In this document: positions 1 through 12,026 of the stretch, one piece after another | Layout of the letters: every line of letters starts with the position of its first letter | Position numbering within the stretch: position 1 is the stretch's first letter | NCBI GenBank assembly: GCA_025529335.1 | Contig: JAMYHX010000178.1 | Location: 1-64,000, forward strand | DNA from: Rhizopus sp. PT2906 | Lineage: Eukaryota > Mucoromycota > Mucoromycetes > Mucorales > Rhizopodaceae | Length of the DNA stretch: 64,000 nucleotides | Direction of reading: 5' to 3' | Notes under the pieces: model-generated | Databases searched by the model: none | What the model saw: the letters and a program-made list of their open reading frames with translations, nothing else | Told to the model about the DNA's origin: nothing | Made by a program: the position numbers and the translations under genes

Positions 1-347
1 ATATTACTTATATGATCTATAACGATTTAGCTCATGGATCTCCTTCAAAAGTAAAATGTGTATATATTTATTACTATAGTTACTAATTCCTACTTGTTAG
101 TATCCCAATAATAAAAAAATCCCTTGGTATTCCTCTCCTCCTGGCCCTGCCTCTCAGCCTTCTTTGCAAGACAAAAAAACATCCCCCATCATTTCACGCC
201 CATTGACAGCTTTTCTTTGGAATGACACAGCCATGATAGAGAAAAAAGATGTAATGATTTTACCTCCTATTGGCTCAAAAAATTCACAGTAATAAAACGA
301 TTATGTTTAAAAATGATTTATTTCCCACTATACATTTTTGAATACAT

Positions 348-1124
348 TTATTCTTCGTCGGATTCTTCAGCAAGAGTCATGGCGATACGATCCAAATCAC
401 GTTGACCATCTTGGGTAATTCTGCGACCACTGCTGAAGGAGTTAGTCTCTATTATTTAAATAACCCAGACACTTACCCCTTCTTATCCTTTTCCAAGACA
501 CCAATCTTTTCCAAAGATTGAAGAACCTTACGGTTGACGGAACCAGAGGCATCAACGTGGTGAGAAGGACGAGAACCACGGTTGACGGTACCACCGTGAA
601 CCTTGTTCAAGGCACCAACACCGACGTTCTTACGAATGTAGATGTGACGAGCGACGGAAGCTAATAGATTTTAGTAACCTGGGTGTATTGTGCAATATCG
701 TATAGCTATATACCAGCACGGATATAATACCAATCAGGATCATAGGGAGCTAATTCCTTGAAGGTACCAGTCTTGACAAGGTCGACCCACTTGGGGACTT
801 CGAGCTTACCGGTACGCTTGAGGTAGGCAGCATAGGCCTTGATGAAAGCTAGAGATATATTAGTACTGTGCTTAAAGAGAGAGAAAGCATGTTAAGCCAA
901 GCCACAGAGTTGTCTCCAATTTCAACTGCTTCCGTCCGTTTCTTTTTCATTTTGTACGCGAGTTGTACATTTTTCCCCCCCTTTATCATGATGTAATGAC
1001 AAAGGGAAAAGTAAGTATGAACAACACTCTGTGACTTGACTTTTCCTCACTGTATTCCAACTGTAAATAAAAGGCCAAATATCATACCATGAGCATTGAC
1101 GTCCTTAACAGTGATACCAGCCAT
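348..1124 (-). CDS. RPS19: 40S ribosomal protein S19 (eS19)
   Basis: Structural protein of the small ribosomal subunit needed for 18S rRNA maturation. Read on the minus strand the exons give an N-terminus MAGITVKDVNAH, then YAAYLKRTGKLEVPKWVDL, a central HIYIRKNVGVGALNKVHGG and the C-terminus GGRRITQDGQRDLDRIA ending in acidic EESDEE; all are hallmark S19 segments. There are four exons. The last intron (about 433-476) splices between KDKKG and GRRI and restores the family sequence exactly. Length (about 145 aa) matches the family. The start is the first ATG, at 1124, and opens with the conserved MAGITVKD. The upstream 600 bp is shared with the divergent membrane-protein gene. Complete, no oddities. 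Confidence 0.96.
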
Positions 1125-1737
1125 TATGTATAATTTCGAAGTTGCTAAAAAAGAGAAGGATTCTCAAATTGCTCGGCTTTCCCTACTTGAAAAAAAAAAA
1201 ATTTTCAAAAAAAAAATTGGTTGAACCCCGCCAGAATATCAAGTCACACTGATAACCCAGTTTTAAGTGGCCTTTTGTGGGATATTTTTCTTTTTCTTTT
1301 ATCGCAATACAACCCTGTTTCGAATATTTGGAACCAAAGGGCAGTAACTTTACATAAACTTATTATGCAGCCGCAATTGGAAGCTAAAAATATGCACCTA
1401 TATGCGTGCATGTGTTAATGGGAAGAAAGAGAGAAAGAAAGGTCTGGCGATGAATCCCTTTCTTGTTATGCTGCAGATTGTTTAAATATGCTTTTGATTG
1501 GTGGAAACACAAAGAGCATAAATTAACAATCATGACAAAAAAATGAGCATTAACACCAAGATCGAAATTAGGAAAAAGCTTGATTCTTTAAATAAGGCAG
1601 ATCACTCGTTGCTACAAAGAGTATAATCATGCACTCTAAAAGGGAAAACGATCATATACACTTGTGACTGCAAGCCTAAATGCATAAATTACGCATTTGT
1701 ACGCTTATTTCTCTTTTTTTTTTCTTACTACCTCGTC
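1125..1737. promoter_or_regulatory. Divergent intergenic region between RPS19 and a membrane-protein gene
   Basis: 613 bp between two divergent start codons. It contains A- and T-tracts next to the RPS19 start (1190-1217) and a pyrimidine tract ahead of the plus-strand start (about 1709-1727). No coding segment with family resemblance was seen; a 65-codon open frame at 1221 looks fortuitous. Confidence 0.5.
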
Positions 1738-2764
1738 ATGTCAGAAGCCAACCCTTTGCAATTCTCTACGCCAAAGGATGTGGCTGAAACATCACTGTTT
1801 TCCTTTCATCCACTCTTTTATCTGTACTTTATGTTGAGCTTTTTCTTTGTGCCATACCCACTCTATCGATGGATCGCAACTAGATATAAATGGGAACTGA
1901 ATACAAAATCAGTAGCGAGGCACTGTAGTGATATCATGCTAGGGATGAATTATGGATTGATCCTATTTACATTTGGAAATTACACTCATACCTTTAGGTT
2001 AGTTAAAGACTCAAACAAAAAAAAGGGGGGGACCTTTACTGATCTACTTGGTTCCTGCCTTTAGTTGGATTACTGTTGTTGCCTTTTATCCTTCCCTCTT
2101 TGGATATGGACTCATTGCTGAGCTTCCATATGCGAAACAATCACTACCAAATATAAAGCATTGGCCCAAAGGTATGTGGGTTATCTTTCTTACTGCACTT
2201 GGGTAAAAAAAACGCTCTTTTTTTTCAATACACAATTAAATTAACGAGCAATAGTGTCATTCTGGCTTTCGCGGGCGTTCACATCTATTTCGCATCACAA
2301 CTAGAGATGCCCTTTATTGTCTACTATGTATGTTCCTTGCTGATCCCTATATTTTTCTTTGCAACGGCCTTTTTACTCAAAAAGGAAGTTAACCAAAATT
2401 GGCTCAGGACGTTCTACGTGACACGGATAAGCCGACGCCAAATATTGGACACAGAAGACGGCCAGCCTAAAAATGGCACGATACCCTCTCCATATGCTCA
2501 TACCATCAGTATCCACCTTCATCATTGGCAAATATTTTATGTATTGGCATTTTTTACAAGGTTGTGTGATCTATCTAAAGAGTACAATGTATGACTTATT
2601 TTTAACTCTAGATTTACCCATCCTGTATCTCAAGTTGCAGCAGGAATTGTCATTGCTTGTTATATGCAAGGTATTTGTGCATGTAAGTCAAATTCAGGTC
2701 TGCTTTTTCTATTTAATTAACAATAATAGATGGCTATGACCACTTGGTCAATGATAACATGTAA
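1738..2764 (+). CDS. Unrecognised multi-pass membrane protein
   Basis: Five exons joined by four short introns give a protein of about 270 aa that I do not recognise by name. Exon 1 (MSEANPLQF...) runs to THTFR at about 1999, exon 2 resumes near 2030 with GGPLLIYLVPAFSW, and an intron at 2203-2254 restores LTALGVILAFAGVHIYF. The last exons give HHWQIFYVLAFFTRF, THPVSQVAAGIVIACYMQG and the end YGYDHLVNDNM. Hydrophobic stretches around residues 24-45, 75-90, 90-115, 130-150, 160-185 and near the C-terminus suggest about six membrane spans. The HHWQ and GYD motifs look like conserved polar residues of a membrane family. The start is the first ATG after a T-rich leader. The stop lies 22 bp from the convergent AIP1 stop. 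Confidence 0.75.
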
Positions 2765-2786
2765 TAGCCTTTATTCAATAAACACA

Positions 2787-4978
2787 TTAAAACGCGATTT
2801 CCCAAACACGAACAGCCGCGTCTTGACCCACCGAGACAATAGTCAAGCTATTTGCCTTTTTCAGGAACCGGACGCTGTTGACAGCATCAGCGTGTGCATT
2901 CTTAATCGTCACCTTTTCTCTAGGCTTCTCACGGCTCCAGACATAGATGTTGGTATCAATACTACCACTCACCAAGTAATTGCCGCAGGGGGACCAGTTT
3001 AAGGAGGTAATTCTGCTTGTGTGGAACACCCAGCTTTGGATGACCGTTGTCTTGGTCTCGGTATCATACACAAAAATCTTGCCGACACTGTCTCCTACAG
3101 CGATCAAGTTGAGCTCGGGATGAACAGCAAGTGCGGTGATGTTGCCCATGTTTTTGGAAAGCTCGCCTGTGGCTGTAAGCTGACCGCCTTCCAAGCTATA
3201 GACACGCACTTTATTATCCGTCTATACACACATCAATAACCAGCTAAGGGTAGCATTAAGACTTTATCTTTTTAAGTACCTTTCCGCCCACATAAACCGT
3301 CTTGCTATCAGGACTAATATCTACTACTGAGGGCGCAAAGCCTGGTTTTTCGATTTGTCCGACCTTTTCCAAGTTTTCGTTGTAGACATAGACTGTTTCT
3401 GGAGTTGCGACAACGATTGTCTTGTCTTTGGAGATAGCAGCCGAGGAAGGAAGAGAGCCTGTTGATGTTATCCTTTCACTTTTTTTTTTTTTAATTAGAA
3501 AGAGGTTAAATATGAACAATGTATGAATAGTGTAGCATGTACCTGAGATTGTGTGCACTCATAGATCCAAGACGCAACGTGTCATCCATGCCTGTGGTGA
3601 CAAGCACATCGTCATGAGTAAGGACAGTAGTCACCTGGTTCTCATGACTTCCTTCAACAAAACGAGCTTCTGTGCGTTCTTGTTGACTGTAGTCCCAGCT
3701 GTAGACGCGACCATCATAAGAGCCAGTGAATAAAGTATCTTGTTCTGATACGGATAAGGCAGTGATTGCTTTAGCATGTCCATCGACATGACGTGAAATA
3801 CTACCACTGTTCTTGTCCAGATAATGCAACTCGCCCGAGAGTGATGTAGTAATCAAGTAGTCACCCTTCCACAAGTTACCCACCTGCTGATTGTTAACAG
3901 GATCTGAAGCCGAGTTAATCGTGAATGTGCTAATATATATATATATATATATTTAGTCATTGCCCCCACTTCACATACATCAATATAAAGGCTTACTTGA
4001 CGACTTTTTTTGCGCTAACATCCCAAATCTTTGCTGTACAATCTGCAGAGGAAGTCAAGATTTGCGTGCTGTCGTCTGACCAAGAGAAGGCAAAGATGCC
4101 TCCAGTATGACCGTTCTCTATTTGAGAGAGTTCATCGACCTTATCTCCCGTTTTACCGTCATAGACAAAGATTTTTCCATCCGCGCCTACACTGGCAAAT
4201 AGATCACCATTAGGCGAGAATTTGACATCATGTACGAATCGGCTATGGTCGCGGATTGTCTTTTCAAATTTGAAAGGTACGCCATGAAAGAAACTGACAG
4301 CCAAATCGTCCGAGGCGGTCACGGCACGGAAGGGACGTTGGTGTCGGATGCTAACACTGTTGATCACCTTGGTGTGGCCTGTGATCTCGCCTACGGAAGA
4401 AAGAGAATCAAACATGAAGGCGTGACCGAAACGCTCTTTGCCATCGCCTACAGCAATGATACGCTTGCTTTCGCTGTCCCAGGCAAGATCTTTTATTTTA
4501 CCAGAAACAGGTCGGATTTCACTCTTGAGAACGTGTTCTTCATTGATAGTGTCCCAGATACGGACGTTACCCTGAATATCTGTTCCAAGCAAAGGGTTTA
4601 GTTTTTCTTTTCTTTTCTTTTTGTTATTGTTTGTATAGTATACCTCCTGAAGCCATGTAGTAACCGCTTGGACTGAAACGCGCAACGGTTGTCTGTGCTT
4701 TGTGTCCAGCATACTCGGTAGCAATAGAAGGGTTCTTTATAAAAATGTTTTATATTTTTATCTTTCTTTAAGTGTAAATTATTACCTCCAAATCTCTAAT
4801 GAAGACAGACCTTCCATTAGTATAGGCAAATGTCTTTCCCTTTGGGTCCGCTTCGAGCTTGATAGATTCACCACGACTGGTATAAGGAAGAGGGGAAAAC
4901 GTGTATTCTAATACAGGTAAATATTTTGTTCTATTTCTTTCTTATAAATATATATTTACTTTTGGTGTAAGTAGGCAT
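2787..4978 (-). CDS. AIP1: Actin-interacting protein 1 (WD40, AIP1/WDR1)
   Basis: WD40-repeat cofactor that works with cofilin to disassemble actin filaments. The exons encode about 600 aa with successive WD repeats, including NVRIWDT, GHTKVINSVSIRHQRPFR, a family-specific GVPFKFEKTIRDHSRFVHDV, KIFVYDGKTGDKV, AKIWDV, KIFVYDTETK and the terminal RVWEIAF. These match AIP1 order and length (two seven-bladed propellers). An ATG at 4978 gives MPTYTKKYTFSPLPYTSRG, which places the conserved PLPxTxRG at the usual distance from the N-terminus. A longer in-frame start exists at 5023 but adds 15 residues unlike the family and sits next to TATA-like sequence. About six introns. Convergent with the membrane-protein gene. 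Confidence 0.93.
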
Positions 4979-5023
4979 AAAGAACAACTTGATGTTTTCG
5001 CCACTGCCAAGCTCAGTTACCAT

Positions 5024-6161
5024 ATATACCATTCAAGCGCCGTCTCAATATATATACACATACGCACCGTTTTCTCTACTTAAAAAAAAAACGCATAATG
5101 ACGTAGAGACAAAATGAGAGAAAGAAAGAGGGAGTCGAAGCCCAAATTTATTAACGTGATGAACGCTTAGTCACTTTATGCTTTTAGGTGTTAAAGTTTT
5201 TTTTTTTCTTTTTTCCAAAGGACAGCAAAGAAAAGAAAAAGCTAGGTCTCACAAAGGCGCCCTGCGGAGACTGTGAAGATGTAAGTATTGACGGTATCCG
5301 GGAAAAGACAACAACAGGGGCAGATAAAGAGGCACAAGAGGTAGAGGGAACAGGATTGGTGGGTGTTTGTAGATGAGACAGAGCAACCCTCTCTACCAGA
5401 AACGTTCACTGGAAGGGCAAGGAAGGGGACAAGTGGGAGCGAATAGGGCAAAGACTGAGTTGTTATGCAATCATATCAGGCGTATGTGGATACAAAAGTG
5501 CAACTGTGACTTTCTTCTCACATTTTGAAAGAGAATGCGATGACATATTTTAATACATGATTGAGATGGTTGTGTTGTTAAGGGTATCATAGCATGAATT
5601 TAAGTTATTACCAAACATATTAGCTTGTTTTTCTATTTGAATAAAATGCTACGATGATCTTTATGCGATTTGAATAAAAGCATGGGAAAATAAAGACGAA
5701 TATCCGCAGCATGAAATGGTACCTTGATTGCTTAGTTTGACTATCGAATATAAAAGATGATTATTGGCTATAACCCCTTTATTCACATGACACCTGTCGT
5801 CATTTACTATCATCATTATCATTATTATCCTTGTTATTATTTTGATTACCTTTGGATTATATACTTCCTTCTTCCTAGTCAATTTTGTTTTCAATCGAAT
5901 TCATTGGTTCAATTCGTTTGAGTCATTCTTGTATTGAAGAAAGATAAAGAAAATAACAAGAAAACAAACAGCTAAAGTCATGAGGACCTCAAAACAAAAG
6001 ATAACAAAAAAAAATAGTGATTGACATCCAATGACATTGTTTACTTCCAAATAAAGGCAAAACAGATTTTTTGTATGTAGTTTGTAACCATGCAATTTGA
6101 ACTATAAATTCCTCTTTTTACCTTTATTTCTTTTTTCTTTTTATTTATTTACTTATTTAAA
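5024..6161. promoter_or_regulatory. Intergenic region, promoters of AIP1 and M36 protease
   Basis: Between two divergent genes. Near the AIP1 side there is a TATA-like run at about 5045-5055. Near the protease there is a T-rich leader (6110-6155) directly before the ATG. Short open frames here are low-complexity or lack family resemblance. I see no gene. Confidence 0.45.
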
Positions 6162-8204
6162 ATGAAGATTGGATTAGCTATTTTATGTTTATTTGCAAGT
6201 CAAGGCTTAGGTTCAATTCTCCCTGGTGATAGTAAAGTTCATTATCGTCTTGGTTTATCTCGTAGCTTTGGCCCTGATTTGGCACATAGAGAATACAAGT
6301 TATATGATACTGTCGGTAATTTCCAAGGGACTAAGCGATCTGAATTAAATGCAGAAGAAATTGCTATCGAATTTGCAAAAAAAGAGTTAACAACAAGTGA
6401 TTTTATCGTCCAAAGTTCATATAAAACCGATCTTAATGGTGTAACGCATGTTTATTTACGTCAAATCGTAAACGGGCTCGAAGTGTTTAATGGCAACATC
6501 AACATCAATGTCGATCGCTCTGGTCAAATTATCTCGGCTGGTAACTCATTTGCTCCCACCAAATCATCAACTTCTTTCTTCAACCAATTCATCTTTTCTT
6601 CGTCATCATTCTTTAATGAACCAAAGAACGTCATTCCTCCTCAGGACGCAATCCTGTCCCTCGTTTCTTTTGTCAAAGGGGGTCATCCAGTCGATCCAAA
6701 TGAATTTGTTCAACTCAATTCATTCAAAGACCCCAATGTGATGATGTTTGAAAATGTACCCTATGCTGAATCTCCTGTCGAGGTCAAACAAGGTTACCTC
6801 CAACTAGATGATGGTCAACTTCAACTTGTTTGGGATATTCAATATGAACTACAGGATAATTGGTACAATGGTCATGTGAATGCTTACGATGGCACAGTCA
6901 TCAGTCTAATCGATTGGGTCTCTTCTGCTTCCTATAAAGTCATTCCCTTTGGTATAAATGATCCCACTGAATCTTCACGAATCTTACTCAAGAATCCCCA
7001 AGACTCCTGGGCAAGTCCGTACGGCTGGCACGTTCAAGGCATTCAGGGTCAAGGCGCTCAACCATTCAATGTGACCATAGGCAATAACGTCTACACGCAT
7101 ACAAACCCTGATGGTGGTAACAACTGGGAGAATAATTACCGTCCAACCGGTCAATTGGGCTCAGATGATGATATCACCTTTGATTATGAAGCTAATTTCG
7201 ATACTCAGGAGCCTGTTGACTATCAAGACGCTGCTGTTACTAATCTCTTTTACTGGTGTAACGTTGCCCATGACTTCTTCCATCGATACGGATTTGACGA
7301 AAAGGCTGGTAACTTTCAACAGAGTAACTTGGGCCGTGGTCGTGAGAAGGATAATGGTGAGAACGACGCAGTCATTGCCAATGCTCAAGATGGATCAGGT
7401 AGAAATAATGCCAACTTTGCTACCCCTCCTGACGGCAAACATGGCAAGATGAGAATGTACATCTGGGACCAGACAAGCCCTATGCGCGATGGTGACTTTG
7501 AAAGTGGTATTGTCATCCACGAATATACCCACGGTGTATCTATCCGTCTGACTGGTGGTCCTGCCAACTCAAACTGCCTCAATTGGAATGAAGCTGGTGG
7601 TATGGGTGAAGGATGGGGCGATTTCATTGCGACGGTCATTCGTATGAAAAAGGAGTACACGCGTGATATCGATTTTAGCATGGGCAATTATGCAAATGGT
7701 GGTGAAGGTATTCGTAAATACAAGTACTCTACCTCTATGAAGACAAACCCAAGCACTTACAAGATCATGGACCGATTTGACTATTGGGGTGTTCATGCAA
7801 AGGGTGAAGTATGGGCCGAAATGCTTTATGAAGTCTACTGGAATCTTGTTGATCTTCTTGGATTCACACCTGACTGGTTCCCACCCGCACCTGAAGATAC
7901 ATCCAAGACGGCCATGGACTCAGATGATCTTCAAAAAGTTCGTGATCATATCACATCATACGGTAATACACTCGCTGTTCAGTTGGTGATAGATGGACTG
8001 AAGTTGCAGCCATGCAGTCCTACCTTTGCCGATGCTCGTGATGCCATCCTGCAAGCTGAGCAACAGTTGACCGGAGGAAAGTACTATTGTGATATCTACA
8101 GAGCATTTGCAAAACGTGGTTTAGGTGTTGGTGCTAAAGTCATTCAGAAAGGCTGGCTGGAACAACGTACAGAAAGTTTCGAACTTCCTTCTGCCTGTCA
8201 ATAG
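6162..8204 (+). CDS. Secreted fungalysin metalloprotease (M36)
   Basis: Extracellular zinc endopeptidase, 680 aa with no intron. Residues 1 to about 17 (MKIGLAILCLFASQGLG) form a signal peptide. An FTP-type propeptide covers roughly residues 30-240. The catalytic domain carries the HEXXH zinc motif in VIHEYTHGVSIRLTGG (about residues 451-466) and the third zinc ligand in the downstream GMGEGWGDFIAT. Family length, order and the C-terminal GGKYYCDIYRAFAKRGLG all fit fungalysins (MEP), which digest extracellular protein such as elastin, keratin or collagen for nutrition. The start is the first ATG and opens the signal peptide. All catalytic residues are present, so it is probably active. Stop is 81 bp from the convergent SCAI stop. 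Confidence 0.96.
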   Translation: MKIGLAILCLFASQGLGSILPGDSKVHYRLGLSRSFGPDLAHREYKLYDTVGNFQGTKRSELNAEEIAIEFAKKELTTSDFIVQSSYKTDLNGVTHVYLRQIVNGLEVFNGNININVDRSGQIISAGNSFAPTKSSTSFFNQFIFSSSSFFNEPKNVIPPQDAILSLVSFVKGGHPVDPNEFVQLNSFKDPNVMMFENVPYAESPVEVKQGYLQLDDGQLQLVWDIQYELQDNWYNGHVNAYDGTVISLIDWVSSASYKVIPFGINDPTESSRILLKNPQDSWASPYGWHVQGIQGQGAQPFNVTIGNNVYTHTNPDGGNNWENNYRPTGQLGSDDDITFDYEANFDTQEPVDYQDAAVTNLFYWCNVAHDFFHRYGFDEKAGNFQQSNLGRGREKDNGENDAVIANAQDGSGRNNANFATPPDGKHGKMRMYIWDQTSPMRDGDFESGIVIHEYTHGVSIRLTGGPANSNCLNWNEAGGMGEGWGDFIATVIRMKKEYTRDIDFSMGNYANGGEGIRKYKYSTSMKTNPSTYKIMDRFDYWGVHAKGEVWAEMLYEVYWNLVDLLGFTPDWFPPAPEDTSKTAMDSDDLQKVRDHITSYGNTLAVQLVIDGLKLQPCSPTFADARDAILQAEQQLTGGKYYCDIYRAFAKRGLGVGAKVIQKGWLEQRTESFELPSACQ

Positions 8205-8285
8205 AGAGAAAGAGAGAAAGAGAGAAATCATTATCATACATACGTTTTGTATGTAATATTTTTATGTTAAATAAACCTTTATTAT

Positions 8286-10840
8286 TTATGAAATATCCAT
8301 AGTTGATACATTATTGTTGTTATTCGTATTGGCAGTATTAGTGATATTGGTATTCACATTGGTAACATTCATTGCTGCACTATTAGAAACATTATTGCTA
8401 TTGTTATTATTATTAGTAGTAACTGTGTTGCTTGTAGATGCTGATGAGGAGGTATCCATTGAAACTGTAGCATAAGCAGGCAAACTAAAATAAGTTCCCA
8501 CATCAGCAATTCTTGTAAGATCAGCCAGCATGGTCACTATTTCTGCATTAACATAAATGTTTTCAGGCAAACTAGGCGATGATGTAGGAAATGACTTGGA
8601 AAAGTAAAGTTTTTAAGCAGTTCTTCATGACTTCTTTTTACATACCTTTTCATCTTTGAAGGAAGAATGGTATCTCAATATAAATCCACAAAGTACAAAT
8701 CGAACAATAAAATGGTACAAGAAATCATCCGTCATGAACCGCTTCACACTCTTATCCACGGCCGCATCCGCCAGAAGCAACTGACCGATTGTCTTTTCCA
8801 TCATCGACACCTTTTGTACGCACTCGTCCCATTTTTGTTGATCGAGATTGCCGATATCTGAAACAGAGCAGAATCCAAGTAATGGTGTATGCAGGAACAA
8901 GGTGAAAAGACTGCCTATTTCGCTCTTATCCTGTACGGACGATGGATACTCTGTTGGCGACATGAGGCACATGAATGGTTGACCAAATATGCTAGGCATG
9001 TTTTTAAATGCGATACTGTAATCACTATCAATAATTAAGAACAGAGGCTTTCGAGTAAATGGGATAAGGTCTGCCGGATGTAGACAGTGAACTGATGGGA
9101 CTTCTGTAAGCTTGGCCGCTGATGCACTTCCAGAAGATATACCTACGCCGCCACCTACGGCTATACTACCTACAGCCGCTGTTGTCCCCGCCATGGATGT
9201 GGATAACCCACTGGTTGTAGCGCCAGCAGATGTTCCAGTACCTGATCCTGTGTTGGAAGAACCGGGATGTATACTATTTCCTGCTGCTGTAGACGACGAG
9301 GGCGCATTACCGACAGGAGAACCGGCCGTCATGGCGCCACTGGTTCCAGAGTTGCCAATGTTTGCATTGTTCGACGAAGAAATGGCTGTGCCTTGAGCTG
9401 TATTGGTCGTGTTTGATGCATGGTTACGATGATCTCCTTTATGCCGCTGACTTGTCATCACGCCTCCGCCAAAGCCCGGAAGCATCTGATCTGAATATCC
9501 ACAGCCGTCAGCCGAGAGATAGAGCATCAGCGCACTGTGATCTCCTGTATCCTTGAAGGCAGCCGAAATATAGACCAATAACTGGCTAAGCGAGGGTCGG
9601 TAGAGCAGGTACTTGTGCGGATTCGGTCGCTTGGGCTTATCGCTCGATAAGAAGGGTTCTCTTTCCAACGACTGGAGCATACGGTACATGTCCAAGGTGA
9701 GCTCAGAAAATTTGATCTGCTTTTGGTAATTTCCGACCAGAATGGTCTCTTGAAGTCTCAGTTTCTCTCCTGGTCTATCATCGATACTGTGCCTTAGTCT
9801 GTGTTCGATTTTATCCGGGGTCTTGTCGAGATTGATAGGAACTAGTTTCTTTTCTGCCTCTGTAAATGTACTCACTTCTTCCAACACCATTTGCCATTCC
9901 TTTGCATCAGGTGGCTTGAAGCTCTTGATATATTCTTCAACTAGACCCTCTAATTCACTAATGAGCTTTTGAACGCTTCCGTTTCGGTTGAGTAATAAAC
10001 AGACGATAATAAATCGTGCATAGTATCTCATCTTTTTGATCATCAAAGCTGAGCTACATATAAAATGAATAAACGTATTCTCAAGGTCGCTTCTCTTACT
10101 TTTTTACTTCTAGGATGTCTTTAAAGTATTGCCTTTCATGGATAGCTTCGTAAAAGACGTAGGCTTCATGCAAATAATTGGTTTCGCTTGTCCTTAGGCT
10201 TACATTATAAACCTTAATTTCTCTCTAATATAAACAATCTCTCTCTCTACACTTACTAGTAATGATAATACAGTTGTCCAATCTTGCTTGCAATCTCACC
10301 TACTTCCCATCGTTTTAATCCATAATTAGCCTTATCTTCTAATATAGGTCGATGTGTCTGTTGAAACTTCCACAGTTTTGTATAGACTTCAAAAGTCTTT
10401 TCAAAATACTATAGACAATAAGATATCTGATAGTAATAAATGGCTTTTTTTTTCTTACGGGCCTCCATTGTCGGTGACTCCCTGTTGGAGGCAAGTCTCG
10501 TAGTCCACTAAACAAACTTTGACTCTTTTCCAACAGATACTGAAACTCCTCTACAAGCTTTTGGTTGCGCATCGTTTGTTCTTCACTCTCTGCAGTATTT
10601 GTTACTTGCACAGCCTGTTCTCTTTGTTGCTTTTCAGTTGCTGCACTGTTATTGACGTTTTGTGTAGCAGCAGCAGAGGTAGTAGCAGTTGTTGTAGTTG
10701 TCGTGTTTGAAATGGTAGTTTGTAAGGAATCTAGTGAATGTAAGCCCGTTTGTTATAAATTCTCTCTTTCCTTTACCTATCGACTTCATATTTGATAGCT
10801 CTCCTTGCGATGCATTTTCAGGTTTTTTATGTTGATCCAT
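8286..10840 (-). CDS. SCAI: SCAI homologue (protein SCAI family)
   Basis: Homologue of Suppressor of Cancer Cell Invasion, which in animals represses MAL/SRF transcription and acts with 53BP1 in DNA repair; its fungal role is unknown to me. Diagnostic segments are FQYLLEKSQSLFSGLRDLP, LRYYARFIIVCLLLNR-like KKMRYYARF, VGNYQKQIKFSELTLDMYR, NPHKYLLYRPSLSQL, VHCLHPADLIPFTRKPLF, FGQPFMCLMSPTEYP and KSEIGSLFTLFLHTPLLGF. Between the NPHKY block and the LHPADL block lies a fungus-specific Ser/Gly/Thr-rich insertion of about 110 residues, and the tail (8290-8450) is Asn/Thr-rich. The chosen start (MDQHKKPENAS) is the first in-frame ATG close to the conserved part; an open frame extends to 11029 but looks like leader sequence. 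Several introns. Confidence 0.9.
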
Positions 10841-11656
10841 TCCGGAAAGTTGCTCAGCAGAGAAAAAAGAAAGTTTGGCTTTTCTTATGCGAGGAACGTG
10901 GATTGAATGCATAAATTTAAAGACCGAATACAGACAAAATGTGCCACGCCCTTGTGTTTTTACATACAGATTTGAGGGAACGAATATGCTGATCTGTGGT
11001 AATTCATCTAAATCAGGATTAGAGTGCATGTAAAATAGATATGGACATAGTTAACCTTGACTCGTACCCCAACATCTGAGACTAGCGCCACAGTTTCCTT
11101 TTCTAGTGAAATTAGATTCGCTGTTTATATGTAAGAAGCTGCACATGACTTCTGCCACATTAGGCGCGCGTGAGTCAAGTTATGCTTATGTGAGTCGAAT
11201 CATCAAGTTTCTATTTTAGTCTCTCTCTTTTGATATATATAATATACGCATCATAAACACGTCAATGCCACAAGACGCCAAACACAAAGCGATACACACA
11301 TATACATAAACAGAATGAGCGACACCGCGGAAACGATCTCAACCGATAGATGAAAGGTTGTTCATTTTAGATAACCTCCAATCGGATCACTATTTTTGAG
11401 GCAAATAGTCATCATCTCTTTATCTTTAAAAAAAAATAAAGGTTCATTAGTACAAGGTGAAGCATAATTTACAGTTTATTATGATGTTCTTGTAAACATA
11501 CACACACACATATATATATAAATATATACATAAAAGATGACATATATATATAATCCATACAAGGGGGGGGAGGAGGAGGGAAAGAGAAGAGAAGGGGGTA
11601 AGTCATAAGTGGGGGAATATGAAATGAGTGTGAATTGTATATAAATAAAGGCGAGA
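10841..11656. other. Intergenic region upstream of SCAI
   Basis: Contains the SCAI promoter on the minus strand and the 3' flank of the next minus-strand gene. It includes dinucleotide runs (about 11505-11555) and a G-tract followed by GGA repeats (11563-11600). A TATA-like run on the plus strand (11232-11245) precedes only a 12-codon open frame at 11314. No gene is supported. Confidence 0.4.
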
Positions 11657-12026
11657 TTAAGATGTGGTACGTGTAACACGGAATTGTGTGCCTTTATCGT
11701 CGCATGAACAAGAGTAAATGGAGGATACATCAGATAGGGAAGATGAAACTGAACTTGCAGATGATAGTGACTGTACTAGTGGATATGGTCTATACGCTTT
11801 ATATGCTAATGTAGGTCGTCGATGATACGAAAAGTATGAATCATGAATAATATTGGTTGTTGTTGGATATAGGTCATCTTTAGATGCTTCATTTGACTGA
11901 CAAGAAACTGAACAAAATGCCATATTCTATAACAATAAAAGGTTAACCCATTGCTTTTTGTATTGAATATGAATTTACATCATCAGCAAGTCTCTTTTCA
12001 CAATATAAGCAATAGTTCATTTCCAT
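11657..12026 (-). CDS. Small protein with paired Cys motifs (hypothetical)
   Basis: Two exons joined by a 52-nt intron (11927-11978, GTAAAT...TTATAG). Spliced, the N-terminus is MEMNYCLYCEKRLADD followed by NMAFCSVSCQSNEASKDD. The CxxC and CxxxC pairs, about 18 residues apart, look like a treble-clef or zinc-ribbon-like metal site made only after splicing. The remaining ~70 residues are Ser-rich and probably disordered, ending RVTRTTS. About 105 aa in total. I do not recognise the protein by name. The split of the metal motif exactly at the intron supports a real gene. Upstream lies a long pyrimidine tract. Confidence 0.65.

Noticed and set aside
4230..4601. Plus-strand 123-codon frame opposite AIP1
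   Set aside because: Antisense to well-supported WD40 coding sequence and without any family resemblance.
5188..5451. Overlapping short frames on both strands upstream of the M36 protease
   Set aside because: Homopolymer-driven and lacking any domain; no splice sites that extend them.
9112..9396. Plus-strand 94-codon frame rich in Ala/Pro/Val
   Set aside because: It is the antisense shadow of the Ser/Gly/Thr-rich insertion of SCAI; repetitive composition keeps the other strand open.
10841..11029. N-terminal extension of SCAI to an upstream ATG
   Set aside because: The added 63 residues show no family similarity and look like leader sequence; the nearer ATG is preferred, though not proven.
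11314..11352. Short plus-strand frame MSDTAETISTDR after a TATA-like run
   Set aside because: Only 12 codons, no donor site to extend it, no recognisable sequence.
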